NCBI GenBank assembly: GCA_025455595.1
Contig: JALOMD010000530.1
Span: forward strand, 1 to 6,283
Source of the DNA: Cytophagales bacterium
Lineage (GTDB): Bacteria; Bacteroidota; Bacteroidia; Cytophagales; 172606-1
Length of the DNA stretch: 6,283 nt
Reading direction: 5' to 3'
Shown here: positions 1 to 5,900 of the stretch, piece after piece
Layout: each line of letters starts with the position of its first letter
Numbering within the stretch: position 1 is the stretch's first letter
Made by a program: the position numbers and the translations under genes
The notes under the pieces: model-generated
What the model was told of the DNA's origin: nothing
The model's input: only the letters and a program-made list of their open reading frames with translations
The model's database searches: none

Positions 1-462
1 GTGCTCAGGATGGACAATTTGGGTATTGCCAATGTGGGCCTGCAATCTGTGGTCTGCGGGATTGACAAGGAAGGAAACCTGTTGTGGGACAATAGCTTTG
101 AACTGATGAACGTTGCGCGGACTAATTTCAGGCAGATGGTGCAGGTTGCGATTGAAGGAGACAAGGTTGTGTTTGGTTACCCGACCAACGGGATGATTCA
201 CGCGAAAGCAGTCCGGAACACGAAAACACTCATGGATAACACCACTTTCGCCGCCAACGCGGAGGGCCGTAGCCGGGGGCCTGGCAATGCGGAAAAAATG
301 AGCCTGGCCCACTGGTACGGTGCGCAATGGCTGGAATGGGGCACGCAAGTAATTGAAGGGCAACTCAATGCACAGAGCAACAAACAGGAGGTATTTTACC
401 TGAACAAAATCGCCTACGGCCCGCAACTGACCACACGGGAAGACGCGCCGCAGAAAGAGTGA
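1..462 (+). CDS. C-terminal part of an unrecognised protein, cut by the window edge
   Basis: An open frame runs from the first base to a TGA at 460-462. The GTG at position 1 is probably an internal valine codon, because no upstream sequence is available to support a start. The visible 153 residues include an IDKEGNLLWDNSFEL stretch that resembles a beta-propeller or PQQ-like repeat strand. A basic and polar segment follows, then an aromatic C-terminal region (AHWYGAQWLEWG, then EVFYLNKIAYG). From memory, similar 'HWY...YG...VFYINKIAY' endings occur in large uncharacterised Bacteroidota proteins, but I cannot name a family. The last residues are charged and polar (TTREDAPQKE), which fits a natural C terminus. 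The gene converges on the minus-strand operon ending at 734, and the hairpin at 581-641 lies downstream. Function unknown. Confidence 0.65.
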   Translation: MLRMDNLGIANVGLQSVVCGIDKEGNLLWDNSFELMNVARTNFRQMVQVAIEGDKVVFGYPTNGMIHAKAVRNTKTLMDNTTFAANAEGRSRGPGNAEKMSLAHWYGAQWLEWGTQVIEGQLNAQSNKQEVFYLNKIAYGPQLTTREDAPQKE

Positions 463-486
463 TAGCTTGATGCAACAGGCCCTTGC

Positions 487-513
487 CGTTTTGGGCAAAT
501 TTTGCCCAAAACG
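487..513. repeat. 27-nt perfect palindrome, copy 1
   Basis: Arms of 13 bp (CGTTTTGGGCAAA and its exact reverse complement) surround a single central T at 500. It lies 24 nt after the stop of the plus-strand gene. A copy with three substitutions lies at 695-721 and a more diverged copy at 5794-5820. Confidence 0.8.
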
Positions 514-580
514 CAGTGTCCGTCCGCACAAGCTCCGTAAGAGCGAACCGTCTGCAGAAAGCCAAGGCGGCCAAAACAAC

Positions 581-641
581 AAAGCTCCGTAGGAGCGGCC
601 CTGAGGTTATGGTGTCAACCGGGCCGCTCCTACGGAGCTTT
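581..641. terminator. Strong 21-bp perfect hairpin, probable bidirectional terminator
   Basis: Arms 581-601 and 621-641 are perfectly complementary over 21 bp, with a 19-nt loop that can itself pair GGTT (605-608) with AACC (617-620). On the plus strand the stem runs straight into a T-rich tract (639-648), the classic intrinsic terminator layout for the gene ending at 462. On the minus strand the stem is followed by a weaker T-rich stretch (GTTGTTTTGG), so it may also stop the operon ending at 734. Each arm contains the smaller palindrome GCTCCGTAGGAGC, and a related sequence occurs alone at 532-544, so this is also a repeat module. The terminator role is inferred from structure and from the convergent gene layout. 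Confidence 0.7.
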
Positions 642-654
642 TTTCTTTAATTGC

Positions 655-689
655 TCTGTATTTCTACAGACAGGTCGTCCCTACGGGAC
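655..689. repeat. Two short palindromic modules within the composite repeat
   Basis: TCTGTA-TTTC-TACAGA (655-670) has 6-bp arms, and GTCCC-TAC-GGGAC (677-689) has 5-bp arms. Together, 661-690 read on the minus strand matches the plus-strand unit at 531-560 at about 22 of 30 positions, including the shared ends CCGTA and TCTG-AGAAA. Confidence 0.6.
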
Positions 690-694
690 TTTCC

Positions 695-721
695 CGTTTT
701 GGGCAAAAATTGCCTAAAACG
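695..721. repeat. 27-nt palindrome, copy 2
   Basis: This is the same palindrome as at 487-513, with substitutions at three positions (708, 709 and 715). The stem still forms with one G:T pair. It begins 12 nt beyond the stop codon of the GH1-SDR gene on the minus strand, so it could also act as a 3'-end stem-loop for the operon transcript. Confidence 0.7.
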
Positions 722-733
722 CTAAGTCGGAAT

Positions 734-2803
734 CTAACTCGTCAGCTTTTCCTGCCAGTACCGGTGCAGCACGGCTTCCATGTCGCTCATGAGGGCGGCG
801 CGTTGGCTGGCCAAAGCGGTGGAGAGCTGTGGTTGCACAGCCGACAGTTCGCGTTGGCGTTCGTACCAAGCGTCGGCGTGCCGGGGGTCGGCACCGGCGG
901 CGCAGGCCGTCCGTTTGGTGAACTCCGCCCAACTGATTTCGCCCACGTTAGACAGGTGCCACAGCCCGTAGGCATCGTCGAGCAGCAGATCCAAGCTGTG
1001 CTGAATCACTTCGGGCAAATAAGACGGCGAAAACCGCACGTTGTCAGGCACTACCAGCGGCTTGCCATGCGCAACCTTGTCCAAGCTGACGCGGAACAAA
1101 TCGTCCGTGCCCCACGGATTGAGCCATGCACCCGTGCGCACAATCATCGCCTTCTCCAGCGAGTCCCGAATCAGAATCTCCTGTTGCACGCAGGTTTCGC
1201 TGGTGGTGCAGGGCGGGCAAACCGCATCCGTTTCGGTGTAAGGCATCCCTTTGGTGCCGTCGAAGACAAAGTCATTCGAGAAGGCCAGCAACGGGATGCC
1301 GGTTTCCTGACACACCGCCACCAAGTGCGACACATTGCGGATGGAGCCGGTGTGGCCTGTACTCATTGGGTTCGGGTAAATCTCGCCGCGCGTCTCCACC
1401 ACCGTCACCATCGCCCACGGCCGCAGCGAATCGACCAGTCTGCGCAGTTGGACTGCATCCAGATTCTCGTTGGAAACCACGTGATGGGCCAGCCCGCGCA
1501 CTTGGCAAATCGCCGTGAAGGCCGTAGCCGCCGACCTGCTGTTGGTGAATATCAACAACGGCCTTTTGGGCAGTGCGGTTGCACCGGCCTGCGGCTGCCA
1601 CCAGCCCGGCTCAGTCGCCACCGGATGGACGGCCGCATCACTGTGCAGCAGTTGGCGCACCAAAGTGGCCAAGGCCGTTGAGCGGGGCGAGGAGGCCCGC
1701 ACGTCGAACAGCCCCGGCTCGTAGTAGCCTTCGTCGCGGGTGAGCAGGCTGTTCCAGTCGAACGAACCCAAGGCGGCCCACGGCGTAATGGCCCGCAGGT
1801 CAACGCCTTGCGCAATCAGGTTCTTGGCCGTTTGCCACGCCTGGTACAGCCAGCGCATCTGTTCTTCGCGGCTACAGCCCAAGTGTACTTCCGTCACGGC
1901 CATCGGCAGTTTGAAGCGTTCCCACGTTTCGCGCAGCAACGCCTCGGCTCCGGCAATGCCCACCGGGGCACGCACCGCCTCAATGTCCACGTAGCGGTGT
2001 TTGCCGTTGCCGCCCGCCAAGTGCGGCGGGTAGTTTTCAACGGCGTCGTCCAGATACCGTTCGCTGGTCAAATAGTAGTCCAAGCCCAAGATGTCGGGCG
2101 GACAAGGGTTTTCCTCGAAAAAACGCAACTCTTCGGCGGCAATGCCCGACTTGAGTAAATACCGCCAGAGCGGATGCTCTTCGTTGACGCGGCCGCAAAG
2201 CAAATCGTAGCCCAGCCAGCGGCGTTCGTTTTCAAAGTCGGCTTGGTACTGCAACGTATCCGTGCTGTACGTTTTGCCGAGGTCTTCGGTTTGCACCAGC
2301 ACGGCGGCCGGTTGCACCTGCCTGATTTCGCGCATGGCCAGCGCAATGCCTTTGCATTCGTTAAGCAGAATGCGGCAAAAAGAGTTGTTGTCGGTTTGGT
2401 GCGGATACCAGTGTCCGTACAGTCCGGCAAAACGCGCCGTAGTGAGCGGCTCGTTCACCGGGTTGTAGTGCGTCATCCACGGATACCGCTCGGCTACGCG
2501 ACGGGCAAAACGGGCCAGTTGGTCGGGAAAGTCCGGCTGGTCGAAAGTACAATAAAGCGGGCCGCTGCCGTGATGGAGCAGGCCCGCTATCGGATTCATG
2601 CCGAGTCGGCGCAAGGTGCCGAGCCGTTCGTCGGTCCACGACCAATCGATTTGGTCGGGGTGCGTGGGGGCCATCCGCTCCCACACCACCGGATAGCGGA
2701 TGGTCTTGATACCCAGCCGAGCTATCTTCTCCAAATCGTCGGTGCGCGTCTGGTGACCGTTCTTGTGCAGTTGGTCTGGGTAGCGGTCTTGCACCCGCAC
2801 CAC
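734..2803 (-). CDS. Fused GH1-like glycosidase and degenerate RmlD-like SDR protein (5' end disrupted)
   Basis: The intact frame encodes 689 residues from a GTG at 2803, but its true start is probably ATG 2894 (719 aa), separated from this frame by a one-base shift. Residues 1 to about 395 resemble a clan-A TIM-barrel glycosidase of the GH1 type. The acid/base candidate is E118 in VNEP, the nucleophile candidate is E305 in AVTEV, and a GH1-like LGSFDW...GYYEPGLFDVR end follows near 346-369. Residues 414-689 resemble dTDP-4-dehydrorhamnose reductase (RmlD) and retain VFDGTKG (513-519) and the C-terminal ALASQRA...MEAVLHRY pattern. The cofactor glycines and the YxxxK residues are replaced (T420, R423, A426; T534, C538), so the SDR half is probably inactive as a reductase. 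It is the last gene of the operon after glf. No signal peptide is seen, so it is probably cytosolic. The domain calls are firm; the substrate is unknown. From memory, such GH1-RmlD fusions next to glf occur in other bacteria. Confidence 0.8.
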   Translation of the reverse strand: MVRVQDRYPDQLHKNGHQTRTDDLEKIARLGIKTIRYPVVWERMAPTHPDQIDWSWTDERLGTLRRLGMNPIAGLLHHGSGPLYCTFDQPDFPDQLARFARRVAERYPWMTHYNPVNEPLTTARFAGLYGHWYPHQTDNNSFCRILLNECKGIALAMREIRQVQPAAVLVQTEDLGKTYSTDTLQYQADFENERRWLGYDLLCGRVNEEHPLWRYLLKSGIAAEELRFFEENPCPPDILGLDYYLTSERYLDDAVENYPPHLAGGNGKHRYVDIEAVRAPVGIAGAEALLRETWERFKLPMAVTEVHLGCSREEQMRWLYQAWQTAKNLIAQGVDLRAITPWAALGSFDWNSLLTRDEGYYEPGLFDVRASSPRSTALATLVRQLLHSDAAVHPVATEPGWWQPQAGATALPKRPLLIFTNSRSAATAFTAICQVRGLAHHVVSNENLDAVQLRRLVDSLRPWAMVTVVETRGEIYPNPMSTGHTGSIRNVSHLVAVCQETGIPLLAFSNDFVFDGTKGMPYTETDAVCPPCTTSETCVQQEILIRDSLEKAMIVRTGAWLNPWGTDDLFRVSLDKVAHGKPLVVPDNVRFSPSYLPEVIQHSLDLLLDDAYGLWHLSNVGEISWAEFTKRTACAAGADPRHADAWYERQRELSAVQPQLSTALASQRAALMSDMEAVLHRYWQEKLTS

Positions 2804-4029
2804 CGAACACTCGATTCCAGTCCAGATTTCAGGTTTCCGGCGCGGCGGCCGACTGAGATGGTGCTGGGTACGTATATGCCTGGGCTTGTGACATGCTTTT
2901 TCTCGGTTCGTGTATCAATGGCCTCTTTGAGGCTTTTGCGGTTGCTGAGCTTGCCGTACAAAGTCAGTGCCTGTGCCACCACCTGATCCATGTTGTAGTA
3001 GCGGTACGTACCTAACCGACCCACGAAATGCACGTTGGGCAGGGTCTCGGTCATCAGCTTGTACTTCTGGTACAACACGGCGTTTTCAGGCTTCGGCACC
3101 GGATAGTACGGGTCGCCTTCCCAACTGGGATATTCGTAGGTGATGCTCGTCTTGCTGTTGTGGTGCTGGCCCGTCAGGTGCTTGTACTCGGTGATGCGCG
3201 TGTAGTCGTGGTCGTTCGGGTAGTTCACCACGGCCACGGGTTGCAACAGCGGCGTATCCAAGGTTTCGTGTACGAACTGCAGCGAACGATAAGGCAGCTT
3301 GCCGTAGCAATAGTCGAAGTACTCGTCCACCGGGCCGGTGAAAATCAGGTTCTTGAAACTGACGTATTTTTTAATCTCCGCATACGATGTGTTCAGCGCA
3401 ATGTGGATGTTCGGGTGATCCAAGATGTTCTCGAACATCCGCGTGTAGCCGTGCAGCGGCATGTACTGGAACTCGTCGGTGAAATACCGGTCGTCGCGGT
3501 TGGTGCGCGTCGGGATGCGCGAGGTCACCAGCTTGTCTAATTCGGACGGATCCATGCCCCACTGCTTGCGCGTGTAGCCCCGGAAAAACTTCTCGTACAG
3601 GTCGCGGCCCACTTGGCTCACCACCACGTCTTCGGAGGTGCGGATGTGCTGCACCGGCTCCTTGATTTTTTCAAAGTATTTTTCCAACTCCTCCGACGTG
3701 AAATCGTGGCCGTAGAGCCAGTTCACCGTGTCAAGGTTAATGGGAATGGGCAACAGTTTGTCGGCGACCGAAGCCAGTACGCGGTGTTCGTAGGGCCGCC
3801 ACGCCGTGAAACGCGACAGGTACTCGAAGACCTCGGACGAATTGGTGTGAAAGATGTGCGGCCCGTATTTATGAATCAGAATGCCGTCTTGGTTGTAGAA
3901 GTCGTATGCGTTGCCGCCAATGTGATTCCTACGGTCAATGATGAGGATTTTTTTGTTAGCGTCTTTGGCCAAACGTTCTGCAAGCACACTGCCAGCGAAA
4001 CCGGCTCCAACAATCAAGTAGTCGTACAT
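2722..4029 (-). CDS. glf: UDP-galactopyranose mutase
   Basis: This flavoenzyme interconverts UDP-galactopyranose and UDP-galactofuranose in the cytosol and supplies galactofuranose for surface glycans. Visible family features are the N-terminal FAD-binding loop GAGFAG (8-13), IDRRNHIGGNAYD (31-43), YGPHIFHT (55-62), PINLDTVN (96-103), GYTRKQWG (151-158), IPTRTN with R175 and YTRITEYK with R278 (the two arginines expected to bind the diphosphate), LPYRSLQF (245-252) and GRLGTYRYYNMDQVVAQAL (337-355). The conserved enzyme ends near residue 360. As sequenced, the frame runs to 435 aa, but the last 37 residues are an out-of-frame reading of the next gene. With the one-base correction at 2834-2836 it stops at 2829 with 399 aa, close to the usual length. 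ATG 4029 is 12 nt after the glycosyltransferase stop. The corrected gene would overlap the next gene's ATG by 66 nt, suggesting translational coupling. Confidence 0.95.
   Translation of the reverse strand: MYDYLIVGAGFAGSVLAERLAKDANKKILIIDRRNHIGGNAYDFYNQDGILIHKYGPHIFHTNSSEVFEYLSRFTAWRPYEHRVLASVADKLLPIPINLDTVNWLYGHDFTSEELEKYFEKIKEPVQHIRTSEDVVVSQVGRDLYEKFFRGYTRKQWGMDPSELDKLVTSRIPTRTNRDDRYFTDEFQYMPLHGYTRMFENILDHPNIHIALNTSYAEIKKYVSFKNLIFTGPVDEYFDYCYGKLPYRSLQFVHETLDTPLLQPVAVVNYPNDHDYTRITEYKHLTGQHHNSKTSITYEYPSWEGDPYYPVPKPENAVLYQKYKLMTETLPNVHFVGRLGTYRYYNMDQVVAQALTLYGKLSNRKSLKEAIDTRTEKKHVTSPGIYVPSTISVGRRAGNLKSGLESSVRWCGCKTATQTNCTRTVTRRAPTIWRR
2804..2894 (-). other. Out-of-frame 5' end of the GH1-SDR gene, with a one-base frameshift
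   Basis: In the GH1 frame, codons upstream of GTG 2803 read EIWTGIECS, which matches the first beta strand (WGGIEC-like) of this glycosidase family, so coding homology extends beyond the only usable start. No ATG, GTG or TTG exists in that frame back to a TGA stop. One frame over, ATG at 2894-2892 begins a peptide MSQAQAYTYPAPSQS that reaches a TGA at 2831-2829. Dropping one A from the minus-strand AAA at 2836-2834 joins the two as ...APEPEIWTGIEC and gives a 719-residue protein. The same change ends glf at that TGA. A sequencing error or a true frameshift mutation would look alike here. Confidence 0.65.
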
Positions 4030-4050
4030 AAAGGTTGTCGTTTAAAGGTT
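4029..4050. repeat. 8-bp direct repeat at the glycosyltransferase-glf junction
   Basis: TAAAGGTT occurs at 4029-4036 and 4043-4050. On the minus strand the two copies read AACCTTTA, one spanning the glycosyltransferase stop codon and the other ending on the A of the glf ATG. No Shine-Dalgarno sequence is evident here, which is common in Bacteroidota. The repeat may be chance. Confidence 0.4.
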
Positions 4051-5280
4051 AGCGGATTGAACTGTTTTCTGTTGCGGGGCCGTTTCAAGGGATTTTTCCA
4101 AAATCAGGGTTTGCATCTGTTGCCAAGTGTTGTCCCACGAGTTGTCGGCCAAGAAGGCTTCCACGCGAGGCAGCCATTCCGGGTCCTCGGCATCAGCCAA
4201 GGCACGGTTGATAGCGTTCTCGAAGTCTTCGGCCGTGTCGGCGATGTGTACCAAGCCGGCCTCGCCGTAGGGACGCACCACGTCGCGGATGGACGTGGAC
4301 ACGACGGGCTTGCCGGCCGCGAGGTATTCGGGGGTTTTGGTAGGACTGATGTAGCGGGTGGACTCGTTGCGGGCAAAAAGCAGCAGGGCCACGTCCCAAC
4401 CGCCCAAGTAGGCGGGCAGTTGGTCGTACGATTTCATGCCCAAGTAATGTATGTTCAGGTTTTGCGGAAGCGTCAGCGCGTCAATCTTCACAACCGGCCC
4501 AATGATGACGAAATGCCAGTCGGGTCGGCGGCTGGAAAGCTCGCGCAGCAGCTCAATGTCGAAACGTTCGTCCACCACGCCGTAGAAGCCGAACTTCGGC
4601 GACTTGATGCCGCGTTGGTCGGCAGGTTCTTCGGCGGTGCGGGCTTTGGCAAAGTGCGCCTTGTCAATGCTGCTCGGAAACGCGTGCACGCTATGGTGCC
4701 GGTTGCGTTTGGCTTCGTACAGGCTTTGGCCGCCGGTAAACACCAAGTCGGCTTTTTCCAGCAATTCTTTTTCCCATTCCACCAGTTCGGGCGGGGCACC
4801 CCGAAAAGCCGAAAGCTCATCCATGCAGTCATAGACAATCACTTTTGGCTCAAGCTTGTCGGTGAAAGCCAGGGCCATCGGCGTGTAATACCATGCCGCA
4901 TAGTCTTGTATGTCGTACTTGTGCAGCAATGTAGTCACCAAGTTTTCCTGTTCCTGGCGTACATTGGTCGGGTCAAGGTTTTTGGGCAGTTGCGGCGTAA
5001 TCACCCAGACGTTGCCTTCCTGCCGTTCGTTGAAACCGGAAACATCAAGTTCATCTTGAAACACAGGTTCTTCGATAAAGAAAACCCGCCATCCTTGCGC
5101 GGCTCGCGTCATCAGGTGTTGCGGACGTTGAAAGACGAAATCCCAACGCAAATGCGAAAAACAAACCAAGTCGCGAATGGCATTGCCGTCTGTAGGCGCG
5201 GCAATTGTCTGTTTGTTTTGGCGATAAGCCTCTGTTCCCGTTGGTTGAGCCGACGAGGCGGATAAATTGTTTTGCTGCAT
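4042..5280 (-). CDS. GT-B glycosyltransferase (GT4-like)
   Basis: This 412-residue protein is probably a cytosolic, retaining GT-B glycosyltransferase that uses a nucleotide-sugar donor to extend a surface glycan or glycolipid. After a polar, unconserved first 35 residues (rich in Q, S, A and T), the N-terminal domain starts at DLVCFSHLRWDFVFQRPQHL (37-56). It continues with VIVYDCMDELSAF (147-159) and KADLVFTGGQSLYEAK (176-191). The C-terminal Rossmann domain begins near KFGFYGVVDERFD (229-241), includes WHFVIIGP (255-262), and carries the donor-site motif SPTKTPEYLAAGKPVVST (312-329), with E318 the likely ribose or phosphate contact. No transmembrane segment or signal peptide is visible. 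ATG 5280 is the only reasonable start before the conserved domain. It is the first gene of the operon, immediately before glf, so a galactofuranose-related acceptor or donor is plausible, but the sugar specificity cannot be read from the sequence. Confidence 0.88.
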   Translation of the reverse strand: MQQNNLSASSAQPTGTEAYRQNKQTIAAPTDGNAIRDLVCFSHLRWDFVFQRPQHLMTRAAQGWRVFFIEEPVFQDELDVSGFNERQEGNVWVITPQLPKNLDPTNVRQEQENLVTTLLHKYDIQDYAAWYYTPMALAFTDKLEPKVIVYDCMDELSAFRGAPPELVEWEKELLEKADLVFTGGQSLYEAKRNRHHSVHAFPSSIDKAHFAKARTAEEPADQRGIKSPKFGFYGVVDERFDIELLRELSSRRPDWHFVIIGPVVKIDALTLPQNLNIHYLGMKSYDQLPAYLGGWDVALLLFARNESTRYISPTKTPEYLAAGKPVVSTSIRDVVRPYGEAGLVHIADTAEDFENAINRALADAEDPEWLPRVEAFLADNSWDNTWQQMQTLILEKSLETAPQQKTVQSANL

Positions 5281-5724
5281 AAGTTGTAGGCGGGCAAAGA
5301 TTAGGTTGCCGGATACACCGTCCGAAATTGCCGGGCGACTTTGTGGGCGTAGCCTAAGATGTTAAAAAACCAAGCCAACTGCGGGCTGTGTCCGTGCGGA
5401 GTCTTGCACGCTGAGGAGAAGGAGGCGATGAAACAAAACGAAAACGCACCCGGTTTTGGCGACGGATTCGGGCGAGAAAACAGGATTAAAAGCGGATTTC
5501 GGGCTTTTTTCAGGCCAGTTGCAGGGCGCAGGGGCCGCAGGAAAAAGAAGAAAGGCGAAGCATGTTTGACCGGAGTTCCGCGTGGCACTTTTGGTCTCCG
5601 GCGGCTCGCACGAATCAGAATCGAGCCGAAATCTTGGGGAATTTACACCCCAACGGCGAACGAACAGACGAACATTTTGGAAATATGTTACTTTTATTGA
5701 CTAAAAGCGATGTAAACTGTCTGT

Positions 5725-5752
5725 CCAATATAATTTTTGAATTGTTTTTCAA
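5725..5752 (-). promoter_or_regulatory. Possible Bacteroidota-type promoter for the glycan operon
   Basis: On the minus strand, TATATTGG (5732-5725) differs from the Bacteroidota -7 consensus TAnnTTTG at one position. TTG (5752-5750) lies 17 nt upstream, roughly where a -33 element is expected. It sits in the most AT-rich part of the window. If real, it implies a leader of more than 400 nt before the glycosyltransferase ATG, which weakens the case. Confidence 0.22.
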
Positions 5753-5793
5753 TTAAACAAGTACTCGTTTTCTGGTTTTTAACATGCAGCTTG

Positions 5794-5820
5794 TGTTTTA
5801 GCCAAAATTCACCCAAAACG
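5794..5820. repeat. Diverged copy 3 of the 27-nt palindrome
   Basis: This stretch aligns without gaps to the perfect palindrome at 487-513, with about six substitutions, and keeps the shared ends GTTTT and CCCAAAACG. It lies on the far side of the operon. As diverged, its ability to fold is poorer. Confidence 0.5.
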
Positions 5821-5830
5821 CCTCTGTAGG

Positions 5831-5842
5831 ATTGAATTCAAT
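5831..5842. repeat. 12-bp perfect palindrome
   Basis: ATTGAATTCAAT is its own reverse complement. It sits between the third copy of the 27-nt palindrome and the terminator of the next gene. Role unknown; possibly chance in AT-rich DNA. Confidence 0.35.
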
Positions 5843-5843
5843 G

Positions 5844-5874
5844 AAAACAAAAAACCGCCTTTTGAGGGCGGTTT
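5844..5874 (-). terminator. Intrinsic terminator of the small hypothetical gene
   Basis: Read on the minus strand, an 8-bp perfect stem (AAACCGCC at 5852-5859 pairing with GGCGGTTT at 5867-5874) with a 7-nt loop runs into TTTTTTGTTTTC. It lies 26 nt beyond the TGA at 5901-5903. It has the standard Rho-independent layout and separates this gene from the glycan operon downstream. Confidence 0.8.
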
Positions 5875-5900
5875 GTAACCGGTGTGGACGGACGGAGCCG

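Larger units (their letters stand above)
487..721. repeat. Composite nested inverted-repeat element (REPIN- or MITE-like)
   Basis: Several inverted-repeat modules are arranged almost symmetrically around position 611. From outside inwards they are: a 27-nt palindrome at 487-513 with a diverged copy at 695-721; a 30-nt unit at 531-560 on the plus strand with a related unit at 661-690 on the minus strand (about 22 of 30 bases agree); and a central 21-bp perfect hairpin at 581-641. Short palindromes sit inside the units: GCTCCGTAAGAGC (532-544), TCTGTA-TTTC-TACAGA (655-670) and GTCCCTACGGGAC (677-689). The element fills the gap between two convergent genes. The symmetry is directly visible. That it is a mobile or dispersed element is inferred from its form and from the third copy of the 27-nt palindrome at 5794-5820. 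No terminal target-site duplication was seen. Confidence 0.65.
5281..5843. other. Gene-poor upstream region of the operon
   Basis: No convincing gene is present. The part nearest the operon (about 5281-5640) is GC-rich and contains short opposing open frames without recognisable domains. One plus-strand frame (ATG 5428 to 5700, 90 residues) has AAGGAGG just before its ATG, but the spacing is only 2 nt and its product is a basic, low-complexity peptide, so it is not called. From about 5690 to 5800 the sequence becomes AT-rich, which fits promoter DNA for the minus-strand operon. A CAAAGATTA at 5295-5303 (TAATCTTTG on the minus strand) resembles the Bacteroidota -7 box TAnnTTTG with one extra base and would give a very short leader. 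Confidence 0.5.

Noticed and set aside
1..3. GTG as the true start of the first gene
   Set aside because: It coincides with the window edge, and the protein looks like the end of a larger one.
365..574. A minus-strand frame of 69 codons over the first gene's end and the repeats
   Set aside because: Half of it is translated palindromic repeat and the rest is antisense to the first gene.
487..721. CRISPR array
   Set aside because: The repeats are inverted and palindromic, not regularly spaced direct repeats with unique spacers.
710..1681. A 323-codon plus-strand open frame
   Set aside because: Antisense shadow of the SDR half of the fusion; rich in R, H, Q and V with no domain.
2174..2986. 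A 270-codon plus-strand open frame
   Set aside because: Antisense to the GH1 domain and the glf end; no recognisable motif.
3613..5265. A 550-codon plus-strand open frame
   Set aside because: It lies antisense to the glycosyltransferase and the start of glf, both of which have clear family motifs. The product is a biased, motif-free shadow caused by codon usage.
5301..5588. A minus-strand frame of 95 codons upstream of the glycosyltransferase
   Set aside because: Low-complexity F- and P-rich product with no domain, overlapping an equally unconvincing plus-strand frame.
5428..5700. A plus-strand 90-residue frame with AAGGAGG before its ATG
   Set aside because: The Shine-Dalgarno-like match is only 2 nt from the ATG, the sequence is a purine-rich tract, and the product is basic and low-complexity. 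Not enough to call a gene.
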